A stretch of 64,000 bases of DNA from Ruminococcus sp. (GTDB taxonomy: Bacteria > Bacillota > Clostridia > Oscillospirales > Ruminococcaceae): assembly GCA_021199375.1 (NCBI GenBank), contig JAJQIB010000008.1:1-64000 (forward strand), written 5' to 3'. Shown here one piece after another: positions 39,013 to 48,683 of the stretch. The notes beneath the pieces were generated by a model. The model did not search any database. It was not told the origin of the DNA and saw nothing but the letters and a program-made list of their open reading frames with translations. The first letter of the stretch is position 1; every line of letters starts with the position of its first letter. The translations under genes were made by a program, and so were the position numbers.

Positions 39013-40596
39013 ATGAAAAAAATCAAAAGAATAGCTGCGGCGACAGCTGCAATGGTGGTTGCAGTTGCATCTCTGTCAGTTGCAATGACCTCGTCCGCTG
39101 CGGCACCTGTTAGCGGTGCAGTGCTTGTTAAGTCGGATTCTGACGATGCTGAGGCATTACTCGGAATCTCGGTCGAGGATGCTGATGCTGAATACCTTTT
39201 AGGCATCTCAAGTCAGTTCAACATTTTCCTCAATGAGGATTTTACAGCCAGAGGTTCTGACTGTGAGGGCAGACTTGCAATTGGCGGAAGCATTATCAAC
39301 GAAACTGGCTACAGCAACTACCAGATCGGAAACGGTTTGCAAAACTACGGAAATAAGACTGATGACTTAGCAGATGCTATTGTTTTAGGCAGCAGCTTCT
39401 CAAAAATAGCTTTCAGCTATGGACATAAACCATATGAATCTGCTCCCGCTGGTGAAAGCGGCTACGATTATACCACCAGCAGAACCTTTGTCGTTTCTGA
39501 AGACACCGATGTCAAGAACGGAGAGGGCAATGCGTTAGATCTCAGCAGCGAAAATGGTTCTAAGCTTTATTATTGCGAAAGCTCAGATCCTATTATTGAC
39601 TTCGACGAAGAGTTTAAAAATCTTGCTGAAACAAGCAAGACTCTTGCTAGCTATGACGGCGTTGATGCTGTACTTTCTAACGATAATAAGCTAACCCTTA
39701 CAGCTACAGATTCAGACGTATTTAACATTGGCGATGGCGGCAGTGACTTTGTTGCTTTTGACATTACAGCAGATCAATATGCAAGTGCTAAGAGCATATA
39801 TGTCAATGTCCCAGATGATACCTATGTTATACTTAACATCTCAGGCAGCAGCGTAACCACATACCAGCTTAACCATGATGGTCAAGCCTCTTACAATGGT
39901 GAAAAGCCATGCTTCTATTTTAACGATACACAGCTTGAAAACAATGCTGATGAGGCTACATACATAGTCACAAACTGCTACGAAGCTTCAAGTGTATACA
40001 TATCAAGCAACTTCTTAGGAACACTTCTTGCTCCTAATGCTGATGTAACAGGTACATGGGGTCACGTTTCAGGCTCGCTCATTGCACAAAGCTTTGATGG
40101 ATACACTGAATTCGGATACAAGACCTGTTTAGCAACAATCGGATCTACAGCTGCAGCAAGCAGTTCAAGCAGTGTTCCTGATTCAAGCAGCGAAACAAAC
40201 AAGACTAACAGTACATCAGATCCAAGCAGCGAAAGCACCACTGATGAATCATCCAGCACTTCTGATGATTCCACAGCGAGTGAATCCGATAGCGAAAGCA
40301 ATGATGAAAGCAACAGCGAGAGCAGTGATGAAAACAGCTCAAGCGATGGTGCTGTTGATGGAGACGAGTCCGAATCTGCATCCTCTGAGAATACAGATTC
40401 TGATGACACCGATTCAACAAACACAGGTACATCAGCTTCTACCTCTACAGCCACTTCTACAGGTACAACAACCGGCGTATCGACTGCTACCTCATCAAGT
40501 GATGATAGCTCCCCTGCCACAGGCTCAGCTGTAGGCGTTAGCGTAGCTATTCTTGCAGCAGGATTGATAGTTGTTTCACGCAAGAACAAAAAATAA
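39013..40596 (+). CDS. sortase-anchored surface protein with choice-of-anchor A domain
   Basis: A 527-residue secreted protein. The N-terminus is a signal peptide (KKIKRIAAATAAMVVAVASL, then SSAAAAP). A beta-rich domain (about residues 50-380) has the choice-of-anchor A look, with FNIFLNEDF, EGRLAIGG and SSNFLGTLLAPNADV. It is followed by a stalk of about 120 residues almost wholly Ser, Thr, Asp and Glu. The C-terminus is a cell-wall sorting signal: SPATG, a hydrophobic segment and RKNKK. SPATG is a variant of LPxTG. The ATG follows GGGGGGACTACAC. Role unknown; adhesion is likely. Confidence 0.85.
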   Translation: MKKIKRIAAATAAMVVAVASLSVAMTSSAAAPVSGAVLVKSDSDDAEALLGISVEDADAEYLLGISSQFNIFLNEDFTARGSDCEGRLAIGGSIINETGYSNYQIGNGLQNYGNKTDDLADAIVLGSSFSKIAFSYGHKPYESAPAGESGYDYTTSRTFVVSEDTDVKNGEGNALDLSSENGSKLYYCESSDPIIDFDEEFKNLAETSKTLASYDGVDAVLSNDNKLTLTATDSDVFNIGDGGSDFVAFDITADQYASAKSIYVNVPDDTYVILNISGSSVTTYQLNHDGQASYNGEKPCFYFNDTQLENNADEATYIVTNCYEASSVYISSNFLGTLLAPNADVTGTWGHVSGSLIAQSFDGYTEFGYKTCLATIGSTAAASSSSSVPDSSSETNKTNSTSDPSSESTTDESSSTSDDSTASESDSESNDESNSESSDENSSSDGAVDGDESESASSENTDSDDTDSTNTGTSASTSTATSTGTTTGVSTATSSSDDSSPATGSAVGVSVAILAAGLIVVSRKNKK

Positions 40597-40637
40597 TTAG
40601 CAGCAAGCTAATCATTTTCAAAAACTAGCAATAATAT

Positions 40638-40667
40638 TCCTCCTCAGAGCTTTTAATCTGAGGAGGA
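40638..40667. terminator. bidirectional terminator
   Basis: Perfect 11-bp stem TCCTCCTCAGA/TCTGAGGAGGA with an 8-base loop, between convergent genes, then a T-rich tract. Confidence 0.92.
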
Positions 40668-40680
40668 TTCTTTTATCTGT

Positions 40681-42351
40681 TCATAAGGTTTGTGCTTCAC
40701 TTAAAAGCTCTTCAGCATTTTTAAGCGTGAGATCTGTTATTTTGTCGCCGCCTATTATTCGTGCAATTTCTTGCTTACGTTCGTCAAAATCAAGTGAACG
40801 AATTTGAGTCACTGTACGGTTATCTACAATGCTCTTCTCGATAAGAAGATGATTATCTGCCATAACCGCCATTTGAGATAAATGCGTTACGCACAAAACC
40901 TGACGAAGCTTTGAGATTTCCTTTAGCTTCATACCAATCTTTTGGGCTGCCCTGCCGCTAACACCGGTATCAATCTCATCAAAGATAAGCGTATCAATAT
41001 CATCCTTATCAGCTATAACACTCTTCAATGCAAGCATTATTCTCGACAGCTCACCACCTGAGGCAATTTTTGCAATCGGCTTAGGCTCCTCGCCAACATT
41101 TGCAGAAATCAGAAGCTCTATATTATCCATGCCATTTTGTGTAAGCTTGCCATGCTCTATACCTACGACTATCTTTACATTTGGCATATTCAAAAACTCA
41201 AGCTCACCTGCGACTTCACGTTCAAACCTTTTTGCGGCATTTAAGCGAAATTCAGAAAGCTCAAGCGCTTTAACAGATGTATCCCTCAAAAGCTCCTTTT
41301 GCATTTCAAGAAGCTTTGCAATGCTTTCTTCACTGCTGCTAAGCTCGTCATACTCCTTCCTTGCATCCTCAAGCGTTTTTATCACATCATCAAGAGTAGG
41401 ACCATATTTCATCTTAGCCTTATCAAGCTCACGTGAGCGAGCGTTTAGCCATTCGTATCTCTGAGGATCTGCATTTAGCTTGTCTACAATACCCGACAGC
41501 TCAGAGGCTATGTCACTAATTTCAATCTGAACGCTGCTTAATCTTTCACGAAGCTCATTAAGCTCGCTCATGATTTCACTTCCACTCTCAAGCTTATGCA
41601 AAGCCTGTAAAACAAGTCCGTCTGCCCCGTCAAAATCGTCATTTCCACTTAATAGCTGCTGTGCATCAAATGCTGCTTCGCTTAAAAACACAGCGTTTTT
41701 AGAGATTGCAAGCTCCTCATCAATAGCTGCATCCTCCTCATATTTAGCATCCAGAGCAGTAAGCTCATCTATTATTTCACCAAGTCTTACAAGGCGCGCC
41801 TGCTTACCCTCCTGCTCCTTTCTCTTACGGCTAATCTCACGTGAAAGCGACTGAAGCGAGTGGAATGACTCTCGGTAATCCTCAATCAGTGGCTGTGCAT
41901 CGGCGTAGCTATCAAGTATATCGATATGACGCTCCGGAGAAAGCAATATTTGATTGTCATGCTGACCATGTATATTTACAAGCAGCTGACCAATTTCTCT
42001 CATTGCAGAAATATTCACACTTCGTGAATTTATTCTAGCTGTGCTTCCGCCATCCGAACGAATTTCACGTGTAAGAAAAAGCTTGCCATCCTCCGGCTCA
42101 ATTCCAAGCTCATCAAGCTTATCAAGCACGCTTTTGTTAAGCGAGGAAAAGCAGCCCGAAATAAGCGCTTTCTTTGCGCCTGTGCGAACAATATCCTTTG
42201 TGACACGTTGACCCAGCAGTGCGTTTATTCCGTTTATTAGTATAGATTTACCTGCGCCGGTTTCTCCGGTGAATACATTTAGATTATTTGTAAAGCTAAC
42301 CGTTGCTTTTTCAATTACCGCTAGATTTTCGATGTATATTTCCTCGAGCAT
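40681..42351 (-). CDS. recN: DNA repair protein RecN
   Basis: SMC-like ATPase for double-strand break repair, 556 residues. Walker A GETGAGKS is near residue 30, long helices with GQHDNQILLSPERHID in the middle, and the C-terminal ASGGELSRIMLALK signature followed by the Walker B FDEIDTGVSG. The start at 42351 follows GGCGGTGAAATA; the frame runs ten codons further into the argR gap without homology. It ends the long housekeeping operon. No LexA box is seen near it, as expected for the last gene of an operon. Confidence 0.97.
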   Translation of the reverse strand: MLEEIYIENLAVIEKATVSFTNNLNVFTGETGAGKSILINGINALLGQRVTKDIVRTGAKKALISGCFSSLNKSVLDKLDELGIEPEDGKLFLTREIRSDGGSTARINSRSVNISAMREIGQLLVNIHGQHDNQILLSPERHIDILDSYADAQPLIEDYRESFHSLQSLSREISRKRKEQEGKQARLVRLGEIIDELTALDAKYEEDAAIDEELAISKNAVFLSEAAFDAQQLLSGNDDFDGADGLVLQALHKLESGSEIMSELNELRERLSSVQIEISDIASELSGIVDKLNADPQRYEWLNARSRELDKAKMKYGPTLDDVIKTLEDARKEYDELSSSEESIAKLLEMQKELLRDTSVKALELSEFRLNAAKRFEREVAGELEFLNMPNVKIVVGIEHGKLTQNGMDNIELLISANVGEEPKPIAKIASGGELSRIMLALKSVIADKDDIDTLIFDEIDTGVSGRAAQKIGMKLKEISKLRQVLCVTHLSQMAVMADNHLLIEKSIVDNRTVTQIRSLDFDERKQEIARIIGGDKITDLTLKNAEELLSEAQTL

Positions 42352-42364
42352 TATTTCACCGCCC

Positions 42365-42832
42365 TTAAACCTTCTTGTCAATTATAATTCTAAGCTCCTT
42401 GACAAGCCGTTCAGCATCCTTTTCGGTTCGCATGATTATAAAAATTGTGTCATCACCTGCAAGAGTACCAACGACATTATGAAGCCTAGTCGAATCAAGC
42501 TTTGTACATACCGCCTGTGCCATACCCGAATTACACTTTACGACTACAGTATTTAACGCATAGTCAACATCCTTAACGCTTTCAGATATTATGGTTAAAA
42601 CATAACTGCCATCCTCTCCCATAGCCTCACGTTCAAGCTGTGGAACAACGTAGTGCGTACTGCCTGACGAGCTTTCCGCCTTAATAAGTGCAAGCTCCTT
42701 TATATCTCTTGAAACGGTTGCTTGAGTCACTGAAAAGCCTTTTTTTAAAAGCTCGTCACATAGAGCCTCCTGCGTTTGAATCTCTTTTGATGAAACAAGC
42801 TCTAAGATTGCGTTTTGACGTTCATTTTTCAT
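42365..42832 (-). CDS. argR: arginine repressor ArgR/AhrC
   Basis: Hexameric arginine-responsive repressor, 155 residues. The N-terminal winged helix has TQEALCDELLKKGFSVTQATVSRDIKEL. The C-terminal core has the arginine-binding and trimer segment GTLAGDDTIFIIMRT. No arginine biosynthesis genes are in the window; position between nadK and recN follows the Clostridia order. Confidence 0.96.
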   Translation of the reverse strand: MKNERQNAILELVSSKEIQTQEALCDELLKKGFSVTQATVSRDIKELALIKAESSSGSTHYVVPQLEREAMGEDGSYVLTIISESVKDVDYALNTVVVKCNSGMAQAVCTKLDSTRLHNVVGTLAGDDTIFIIMRTEKDAERLVKELRIIIDKKV

Positions 42833-42859
42833 ACTTGCTCTCCCATTAAAACTAACTAA

Positions 42860-43726
42860 TCAAAGCTCCTTAAGCGGCGTCATAAGCTTGCGATTAACGG
42901 CCGGGAAAAAGCTTCCTGCCGTTAGGTCTATTATCCTTGTCACAAGCTGTGAGCGTTTAATCTTAACAATATCTCGTCCTGTAATCCTTGCAATTTGAAC
43001 ACCATCTACCGCTAAAATAGCATAAGCATCATCCTTAAAACGACATCTTACTCTAAGTACTGAGTCGGGAGAAAATACAATTGTTCGAGCAAAAAGCGAA
43101 TGCGCACAAATCTGCGAAAACTCAATGCATTGCATATCCGGCTCAATTATAGGACCTCCGGCGGAAAGCGAATATGCAGAGGCTCCTGTTGCGGTAGAAA
43201 AGATAACACCATCTGCTCGAAGTGATGAAACTACACTTCCCGATTTTGACACCTCAAAGTCCGCAATCCTACAGCTTTCACCCTTTACAAGCACCGCATC
43301 GTTTAACAGGTCGGCTTTTATCTCTTCGCCATTTTCATGCTTTACTGTTACATTTAGCATCATACGCTCAGAGACTGTGTAATCACCTTTACATAGCAAA
43401 CGCAGCTTGTCAATATCTGATGCCTCTAATGATGCCATAAAGCCAAGAGTACCACAGTTTATACCAAGAATAGGCTTATCATACTTAGATGCAATAGATG
43501 AGCAGCGTAATATTGTACCATCTCCGCCAGTCACCACAATGCAATCGCATCTGTCAACACACTCATCAAGCGAAAGATACTCTATGCCGTAAAGCTCTCC
43601 AAAGGCTTCACGATAGCGCTCCTCCATGTAAAGAACAGACGATTCAGACAAAAGCACACTGCAAGCCTGTTCAGTACAGCGTTTGCTGTTGGATTTTTCT
43701 AAATTTGGATATACAAAAACATTCAT
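42860..43726 (-). CDS. nadK: NAD kinase
   Basis: Makes NADP from NAD and ATP. The 288-residue protein has the GGDGT motif (VVTGGDGTILR), the NxxxLGF-type block GINCGTLGFMAS and the SLSAGGPII region with TGASAYSLSAGG. The ATG at 43726 follows AGCGGTGATTTT and lies just beyond the stop of tlyA; an upstream ATG at 43753 would overlap tlyA. It is cotranscribed with tlyA and argR. Confidence 0.95.
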   Translation of the reverse strand: MNVFVYPNLEKSNSKRCTEQACSVLLSESSVLYMEERYREAFGELYGIEYLSLDECVDRCDCIVVTGGDGTILRCSSIASKYDKPILGINCGTLGFMASLEASDIDKLRLLCKGDYTVSERMMLNVTVKHENGEEIKADLLNDAVLVKGESCRIADFEVSKSGSVVSSLRADGVIFSTATGASAYSLSAGGPIIEPDMQCIEFSQICAHSLFARTIVFSPDSVLRVRCRFKDDAYAILAVDGVQIARITGRDIVKIKRSQLVTRIIDLTAGSFFPAVNRKLMTPLKEL

Positions 43727-43730
43727 AAAA

Positions 43731-44525
43731 TCACCGCTTTTTTGCATTTTCAAATGCCGATTTAACTATGTATTCAACGTCAAAGACCTTTGACTCAATG
43801 CCTTCCTTTTTTAGGTATGCAAGATATTCAATATTTCCATCACCGCCGCTAATCGGAGAAAAATCAAGTCCACATAGGGTCAAATCAACCGATTCAAAAA
43901 ACTGTGCAAGCTGTGATAGAGTTTTTATATGTGCTTTTTTGTCCGTCACAAGTCCGTTTTTGTTAAGCGCTTTTTTGCCGGCTTCAAACTGTGGCTTTAT
44001 TAACACAACAAGCTCAGCATCCTCAGCAGCTGCATCGGCTACTGATGGCAAAAGCTTTGTGATCGAAATGAACGACACATCACAGCTTATAAGCTGCGGC
44101 TTAGTATCGAAAAAATCTGACGGTAAAGCTCTAGCATTTACACCCTCGCAATTTATTACACGTGAATCGGTTAAAAGCTCCTTTGCAAGCTGTCCATGTC
44201 CTACATCAACAGCATATACCAAAGCTGCACCACGCTCTAAAAGAACCTGCGTAAAGCCGCCTGTTGATGCTCCAATATCCGCACACACCTTACCATTTAC
44301 ATCAATGCCAAACCCATCAAGTGCTTTAATAAGCTTGTAGGCGCCTCTGCCTACATAAGCATCATTTTCAATGAGCTTGATTTCCTCGCTCCCATCAACA
44401 AGCGTTGAGGGCTTATCTGCAGCCGTTCCATTTATCGTTACTCTTTTATCAATGATAGCACGCTTTGCCTTTTCACGACTTGGCAAAAGCCCGCTTTCAA
44501 AAAGATACACATCAAGTCTTTTCAT
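43731..44525 (-). CDS. tlyA: TlyA-family rRNA 2'-O-methyltransferase
   Basis: TlyA-type RNA methyltransferase, 264 residues. An N-terminal S4 domain (MKRLDVYLFESGLLPSREKA) precedes a FtsJ-like Rossmann fold with the SAM motif DIGASTGGFTQVLLERGA. In other bacteria TlyA methylates 16S and 23S rRNA at cytidines; earlier haemolysin annotation is not supported. It overlaps dxs by four bases. Confidence 0.93.
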   Translation of the reverse strand: MKRLDVYLFESGLLPSREKAKRAIIDKRVTINGTAADKPSTLVDGSEEIKLIENDAYVGRGAYKLIKALDGFGIDVNGKVCADIGASTGGFTQVLLERGAALVYAVDVGHGQLAKELLTDSRVINCEGVNARALPSDFFDTKPQLISCDVSFISITKLLPSVADAAAEDAELVVLIKPQFEAGKKALNKNGLVTDKKAHIKTLSQLAQFFESVDLTLCGLDFSPISGGDGNIEYLAYLKKEGIESKVFDVEYIVKSAFENAKKR

Positions 44526-46363
44526 TTTTCTATGCCATTTAAAATCTTATCTGCCATTTTTCTCGCTGAAAGTCCAAGCTCGTCAAGCAATGAGCTTACA
44601 GATCCATGCTTTACAAATCCATCAAGCGCAGTGCATTCAATATTTGGTATATTTGCTGCTGCCTTCTCGCCGATCGAGCCATATTTGTAGCATTCCTCAA
44701 AGAAATAAACCTTGTCATATGACCTCATTATTTCTATAATCTTATCTGTTATCGGAAAAATCCTTACAAGCTTTAACGTATCAATGACAACGCCCTTTTG
44801 TGCCAAAAGCTTTGCTGCCTCAGTAAGATTATTATTAAGCCTGCCATATGTCACAACAAGCACTTTTGAACCATTTATTGTATGTTCAAAGCTAGTAGTT
44901 GGCTTTATACAGCTGCTGTCACTTTTATCAGCACCTCTTGGATATCGTACAACACAAAGTCCATCGTCCTTTTCGATTGCCTTTTGAAGACACAGCTCAA
45001 GCTCAGCATAGCTTGACGGAGAATAGATTTTGACATTTGGTATAGTTGTTAGAAACGGAATGTCAAAAATCCCCTGATGAGTTTCTCCGTCCTCACCGAC
45101 TATTCCCGCCCTGTCAACACCTATAACTGCATGAATTCCCATAATCGCAAGGTCATGAAGCAACTGATCGTATCCTCTTTGTAAAAATGTCGAATAAACC
45201 GCAAAAACGGGTATCATGCCCATAGAAGCAAGTCCTGCGCAAAAGGTCACAGCATGCTCCTCGGCAATTCCTACATCAAAGAATCGATGTGGAAGTGCCT
45301 TCGCAAAGTATTGCAAGCCTGTGCCATATTTCATTGCGGCAGTTACAGCGCATATTCTTTTGTTGGCACATCCTAAATCTAAAAGCTTCTTTCCGAATAC
45401 AGTTGAAAAGCTGTCAGTCGTTACAACATCAGGATTACCTGTTTTAATTTCAAACGAGCCTATACTGTGATATTCTCCGGAGTTTGCCTCAGCTGGAGGA
45501 TAGCCATGCCCTTTAACAGTGTTTACAAGCACAATTGTGGGACGGTTATAGCTCTTTGCTGTTGAAAGCCCCTGCTCTAACTCTTCAATATTGTGTCCAT
45601 CAATTGGACCTACAAACTCAAAGCCAAAATCCTCAAACATCGTACTGTGCAAAACCATATCCTTAACAACGTTCTTTGAAGAACGTACCACCTCTTTTAT
45701 AGGCTTACCGACTAAAGGAGTTTTGTCAAGCACACGTTCAACAGCTGTCTTTGTTTTCATGTAGCCCTCTTTAGTACGCATTGTAGAAAGATACTTAGCA
45801 GCTGCACCAACATTTTTAGAGATGCTCATTTCGTTATAGTTTAGCACTATGACAAGTCTTGTATCGCTCTTGCCTGCATTGTTCATTCCCTCGTAAATCT
45901 CTCCGCCAGTAAATGCTCCGTCACCCAGCACTGCTACTGTATGATGAGAATTATGGTTAAGCTTCATTGCTGTAGCAATACCTAACGCCGCAGAAATCGA
46001 GGTCGAGCTGTGTCCGCTTATAAAAGCATCATGCTCCGACTCATCAGGTCTTGGAAAGCCACTTATGCCACCCTCAGTGCGAAGAGAAGAAAAATCCTTA
46101 GCTCTTCCGGTGAGAATTTTGTGCGAGTATGCCTGATGTCCTACATCCCAAACAATTTTATCCTTTGGCGACTCAAAAATTCTATGAATCGCAATTGTAA
46201 GCTCTACCGTGCCTAAATTTGATGCCAGATGTCCGCCATTTTTTGACACCGTGCTTATAAGCAATTTTCTTATCTCGCCGGCAAGCTGTATACATTCGTC
46301 CTCAGATAAAGCCTTTAAATCCTCAGGCAAATTCATTTTAAATAAATCAAGCTTCTTATCCAT
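44522..46363 (-). CDS. dxs: 1-deoxy-D-xylulose-5-phosphate synthase
   Basis: First enzyme of the MEP isoprenoid pathway, joining pyruvate and glyceraldehyde 3-phosphate with thiamine diphosphate. The 613-residue protein has the N-terminal WDVGHQAYSHKILTGR, the ThDP motif GDGAFTGGEIYEGMNNAG and the central transketolase block GIAEEHAVTFCAGLA. GGAGCATAAAAAGTA lies before the ATG. It is next to ispA, whose product uses the pathway's C5 units. Confidence 0.97.
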   Translation of the reverse strand: MDKKLDLFKMNLPEDLKALSEDECIQLAGEIRKLLISTVSKNGGHLASNLGTVELTIAIHRIFESPKDKIVWDVGHQAYSHKILTGRAKDFSSLRTEGGISGFPRPDESEHDAFISGHSSTSISAALGIATAMKLNHNSHHTVAVLGDGAFTGGEIYEGMNNAGKSDTRLVIVLNYNEMSISKNVGAAAKYLSTMRTKEGYMKTKTAVERVLDKTPLVGKPIKEVVRSSKNVVKDMVLHSTMFEDFGFEFVGPIDGHNIEELEQGLSTAKSYNRPTIVLVNTVKGHGYPPAEANSGEYHSIGSFEIKTGNPDVVTTDSFSTVFGKKLLDLGCANKRICAVTAAMKYGTGLQYFAKALPHRFFDVGIAEEHAVTFCAGLASMGMIPVFAVYSTFLQRGYDQLLHDLAIMGIHAVIGVDRAGIVGEDGETHQGIFDIPFLTTIPNVKIYSPSSYAELELCLQKAIEKDDGLCVVRYPRGADKSDSSCIKPTTSFEHTINGSKVLVVTYGRLNNNLTEAAKLLAQKGVVIDTLKLVRIFPITDKIIEIMRSYDKVYFFEECYKYGSIGEKAAANIPNIECTALDGFVKHGSVSSLLDELGLSARKMADKILNGIEK

Positions 46364-46388
46364 TACTTTTTATGCTCCAGAAGAAAAA

Positions 46389-47279
46389 TTAGCTGCGCCT
46401 GTGCAGCAAATCGACGGTCAAATCCGTCAAAAACTCGCAGTCGTCAAACTGCTTGAGTACAGTAAGCGCACTTTGAGTAAGTCTATCAGCTTCTGCTTGT
46501 GCGCCATCAATTCCCAATGCTGTGACATAGGTGCTCTTTTGCTGTTGAGTATCACTTCCTATAGGCTTGCCAAGCTCCTCAAATGAGCCTGTTACATCAA
46601 GTATATCATCAACAATCTGAAATGCGCGTCCAAGAGCATTCGCATACTCTGCAGCAGCTGAAATAAGCTCATATCTGCCAGCAAGAATAACACCCATAAC
46701 GCAAGCTGCCTCAATTAGAGCGCCTGTCTTGTTTTGCTGCAATAAATCCAGCTGTTCAAGTGAAATCTGCTTACCCTCAGCTGATAAATCTATCACCTGT
46801 CCGCCGATCATGCCATTTACGCCAACTGCCTTTGAAAGAACAGATGTGAGCATAACTGCAGCTTGAGCCGAAATTTTCTCGTCTATCGCGGCATTTGAAA
46901 TAACCTCAAATGCAAGTGTGTTAAGAGCATCTCCTGCGAGCAAAGCTATCGCTTCACCAAACTTTTTATGACAGCTAGGCTTGCCTCGGCGGTAGTCATC
47001 ATCATCCATGCACGGAAGATCATCATGTATAAGCGAAAATGTGTGAATAAGCTCGATTGAAAGCGAAATATCTAACACCTCAGCAGCATTACCTCCGCAC
47101 ATTCTGCAAAACTCCATCATAAGTATAGGTCTTAGCCTTTTTCCTCCTGCCATAAGCGAGTATTCCATAGCCTCACATACGTCCTCTCTTAAATAGGGCT
47201 TGTCTGACATGAGTGATTTTAATGCTGCGTTTATATTTTTCTGATACATATTAAGTGTAAGCTGAGAATTTTCATTCAT
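46389..47279 (-). CDS. ispA: farnesyl/geranyl diphosphate synthase (polyprenyl synthetase)
   Basis: Trans-prenyltransferase, 296 residues. The first Asp-rich motif is HDDLPCMDDDDYRRG and the second is QIVDDILD, both intact, with KTGALIEAACVMG between. Chain length cannot be set by eye, but size and place next to xseB and dxs fit farnesyl diphosphate synthase. It begins directly after the xseB stop. Confidence 0.94.
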   Translation of the reverse strand: MNENSQLTLNMYQKNINAALKSLMSDKPYLREDVCEAMEYSLMAGGKRLRPILMMEFCRMCGGNAAEVLDISLSIELIHTFSLIHDDLPCMDDDDYRRGKPSCHKKFGEAIALLAGDALNTLAFEVISNAAIDEKISAQAAVMLTSVLSKAVGVNGMIGGQVIDLSAEGKQISLEQLDLLQQNKTGALIEAACVMGVILAGRYELISAAAEYANALGRAFQIVDDILDVTGSFEELGKPIGSDTQQQKSTYVTALGIDGAQAEADRLTQSALTVLKQFDDCEFLTDLTVDLLHRRS

Positions 47280-47468
47280 TTACTCATCATCCTTCACATT
47301 TACCGTAAGGCTTGCCGATTCTAGTGTTTTGCGGCATTCCGCACTTAGCTTTATTCCCTCGTTGTACAGCGAAATTGACTCCTCAAGCGGAAGCCTTCCG
47401 CTCTCTAGCCTTGCGACAATTTCCTCAAGTCTTTTTATCGACTGCTCGTAATTTGCAACCTCGCTCAT
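47280..47468 (-). CDS. xseB: exonuclease VII small subunit
   Basis: A 62-residue helical protein with the family sequence YEQSIKRLEEIVARLESGRLPLEESISLYNEG in near-consensus form. It binds XseA to make exonuclease VII. The ATG follows GAGAGGTAATGAAAA and the stop abuts the ispA start. Confidence 0.95.
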   Translation of the reverse strand: MSEVANYEQSIKRLEEIVARLESGRLPLEESISLYNEGIKLSAECRKTLESASLTVNVKDDE

Positions 47469-47474
47469 TTTTCA

Positions 47475-48683
47475 TTACCTCTCTTTATCCTCTTTAATGT
47501 CTAAGACCTTAGTCTTAAGCGTAAAATCGTAAAACCTTATCTCTAGCTCATCATCAGTCTCAACCTGACTTCTTTGAGTTACAGCTAATCCTTGCTTTAA
47601 TGCAATTGCGTAGCCACGCTCTAAAACCTTGTAGGGACTTAAAGCCAAAAGCTTGCTATCAAGCTTTTCAAGGTTAGCATTGTAGCGTGACAGCTGTGCT
47701 TTATAAACAAGCTTTAAGCGCTCGTCCTTAGCATCAAGCTGCTGCTGTAAGCGTTTTACGGACTCGGCGGGAGATGCCGAATTCAGACGAGTCTGAAGTG
47801 CTTTTAGCTCATCATTTTTTGATGTAACACAAAATCTCATGGCTCGCTCAAGCCGCTCTCTCATAAGCTCATTTGCACCTAAAAGGGTATCCAGCGTCGG
47901 GGCACAAACCTCTGCCGCGGCTGATGGAGTAGGTGCTCGGTAATCGCTCGCATAATCTACAAGCGTTGTGTCTGTTTCATGACCCACTGCTGTGATAACA
48001 GGTGTTTTACAGGCTGAAACGGCAAGTACGACCTCTTCGGTATTAAACGGCATAAGATCTTCATTTGCTCCGCCGCCGCGTGTTAAAATTATAACATCGC
48101 TTCCGCTTAGATCTGCCCTTTTTAGCGCATGCTCAATAGTTAAATGAGCCTGCTCACCTTGAACCTGTGCCGGAAAAACATCAACCTCTCCTACAGGAAA
48201 GCGTCTCTTTAAAATATTCAAAACGTCCTGAAGTGCTGCACCGTTTAATGAGGTAACAACTGCAATTTTTTTTGGAAGCGTAGGAAGCTTTTTCTTTTTA
48301 TCAAGTGAAAAAACACCCTGCTTTTCAAGCTTTTCCTTTATGGCATTAAGCCTTAAAAACTTTTCGCCGACTCCAACGGGAGTAAGCTCAGTTGCAATTA
48401 TTTGATATTCACCGTTTGGCTCATAAACCTGTATACTTCCGCTGCAAAGCACGCTCATCCCTGCTTCCGGAGTAAAGGCAAGCCTGCTTGCTGACCGGGC
48501 AAACATTACGCCCTTAAGAACAGATGTATCATCCTTAAGCTTAAAATATGCGTGTCCCGATTTATAGTGTACACTAAATTCTGAAATTTCGCCGCGCACC
48601 GTTATGCTTTTTAGCTTTAGGTCGCCGCCTAATTTCAATGATATATACTTGTTAAGCTGAGATACGCTTAATATCGACGGCAT
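47475..48683 (-). CDS. xseA: exonuclease VII large subunit
   Basis: Single-strand-specific exonuclease subunit, 402 residues. An N-terminal OB fold (SVSQLNKYISLKL, VRGEISEFSVHYKSGHAYF) precedes the nuclease core with ILTRGGGANEDLMPFN and GHETDTTLVDYASDYRAPTPSAAAE. The ATG overlaps the stop of the upstream gene by one base (TAATG). Confidence 0.96.
   Translation of the reverse strand: MPSILSVSQLNKYISLKLGGDLKLKSITVRGEISEFSVHYKSGHAYFKLKDDTSVLKGVMFARSASRLAFTPEAGMSVLCSGSIQVYEPNGEYQIIATELTPVGVGEKFLRLNAIKEKLEKQGVFSLDKKKKLPTLPKKIAVVTSLNGAALQDVLNILKRRFPVGEVDVFPAQVQGEQAHLTIEHALKRADLSGSDVIILTRGGGANEDLMPFNTEEVVLAVSACKTPVITAVGHETDTTLVDYASDYRAPTPSAAAEVCAPTLDTLLGANELMRERLERAMRFCVTSKNDELKALQTRLNSASPAESVKRLQQQLDAKDERLKLVYKAQLSRYNANLEKLDSKLLALSPYKVLERGYAIALKQGLAVTQRSQVETDDELEIRFYDFTLKTKVLDIKEDKER

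Noticed and set aside
40205-40534. Tandem repeat or CRISPR-like array in the surface protein gene
   Set aside because: The repetition comes from Ser/Asp/Glu codons without fixed unit length or spacers; it is a coding stalk.
40062-40589. Long open frame on the minus strand opposite the surface protein stalk
   Set aside because: It is a shadow of the low-complexity Ser/Asp/Glu codons on the plus strand; no ribosome binding site, and its Leu/Ser/Val-rich composition is what the reverse of such codons gives.
43768-44340. 190-codon open frame opposite tlyA
   Set aside because: Lies wholly inside tlyA, which has clear S4 and SAM motifs; no start signal or recognisable sequence on the other strand.
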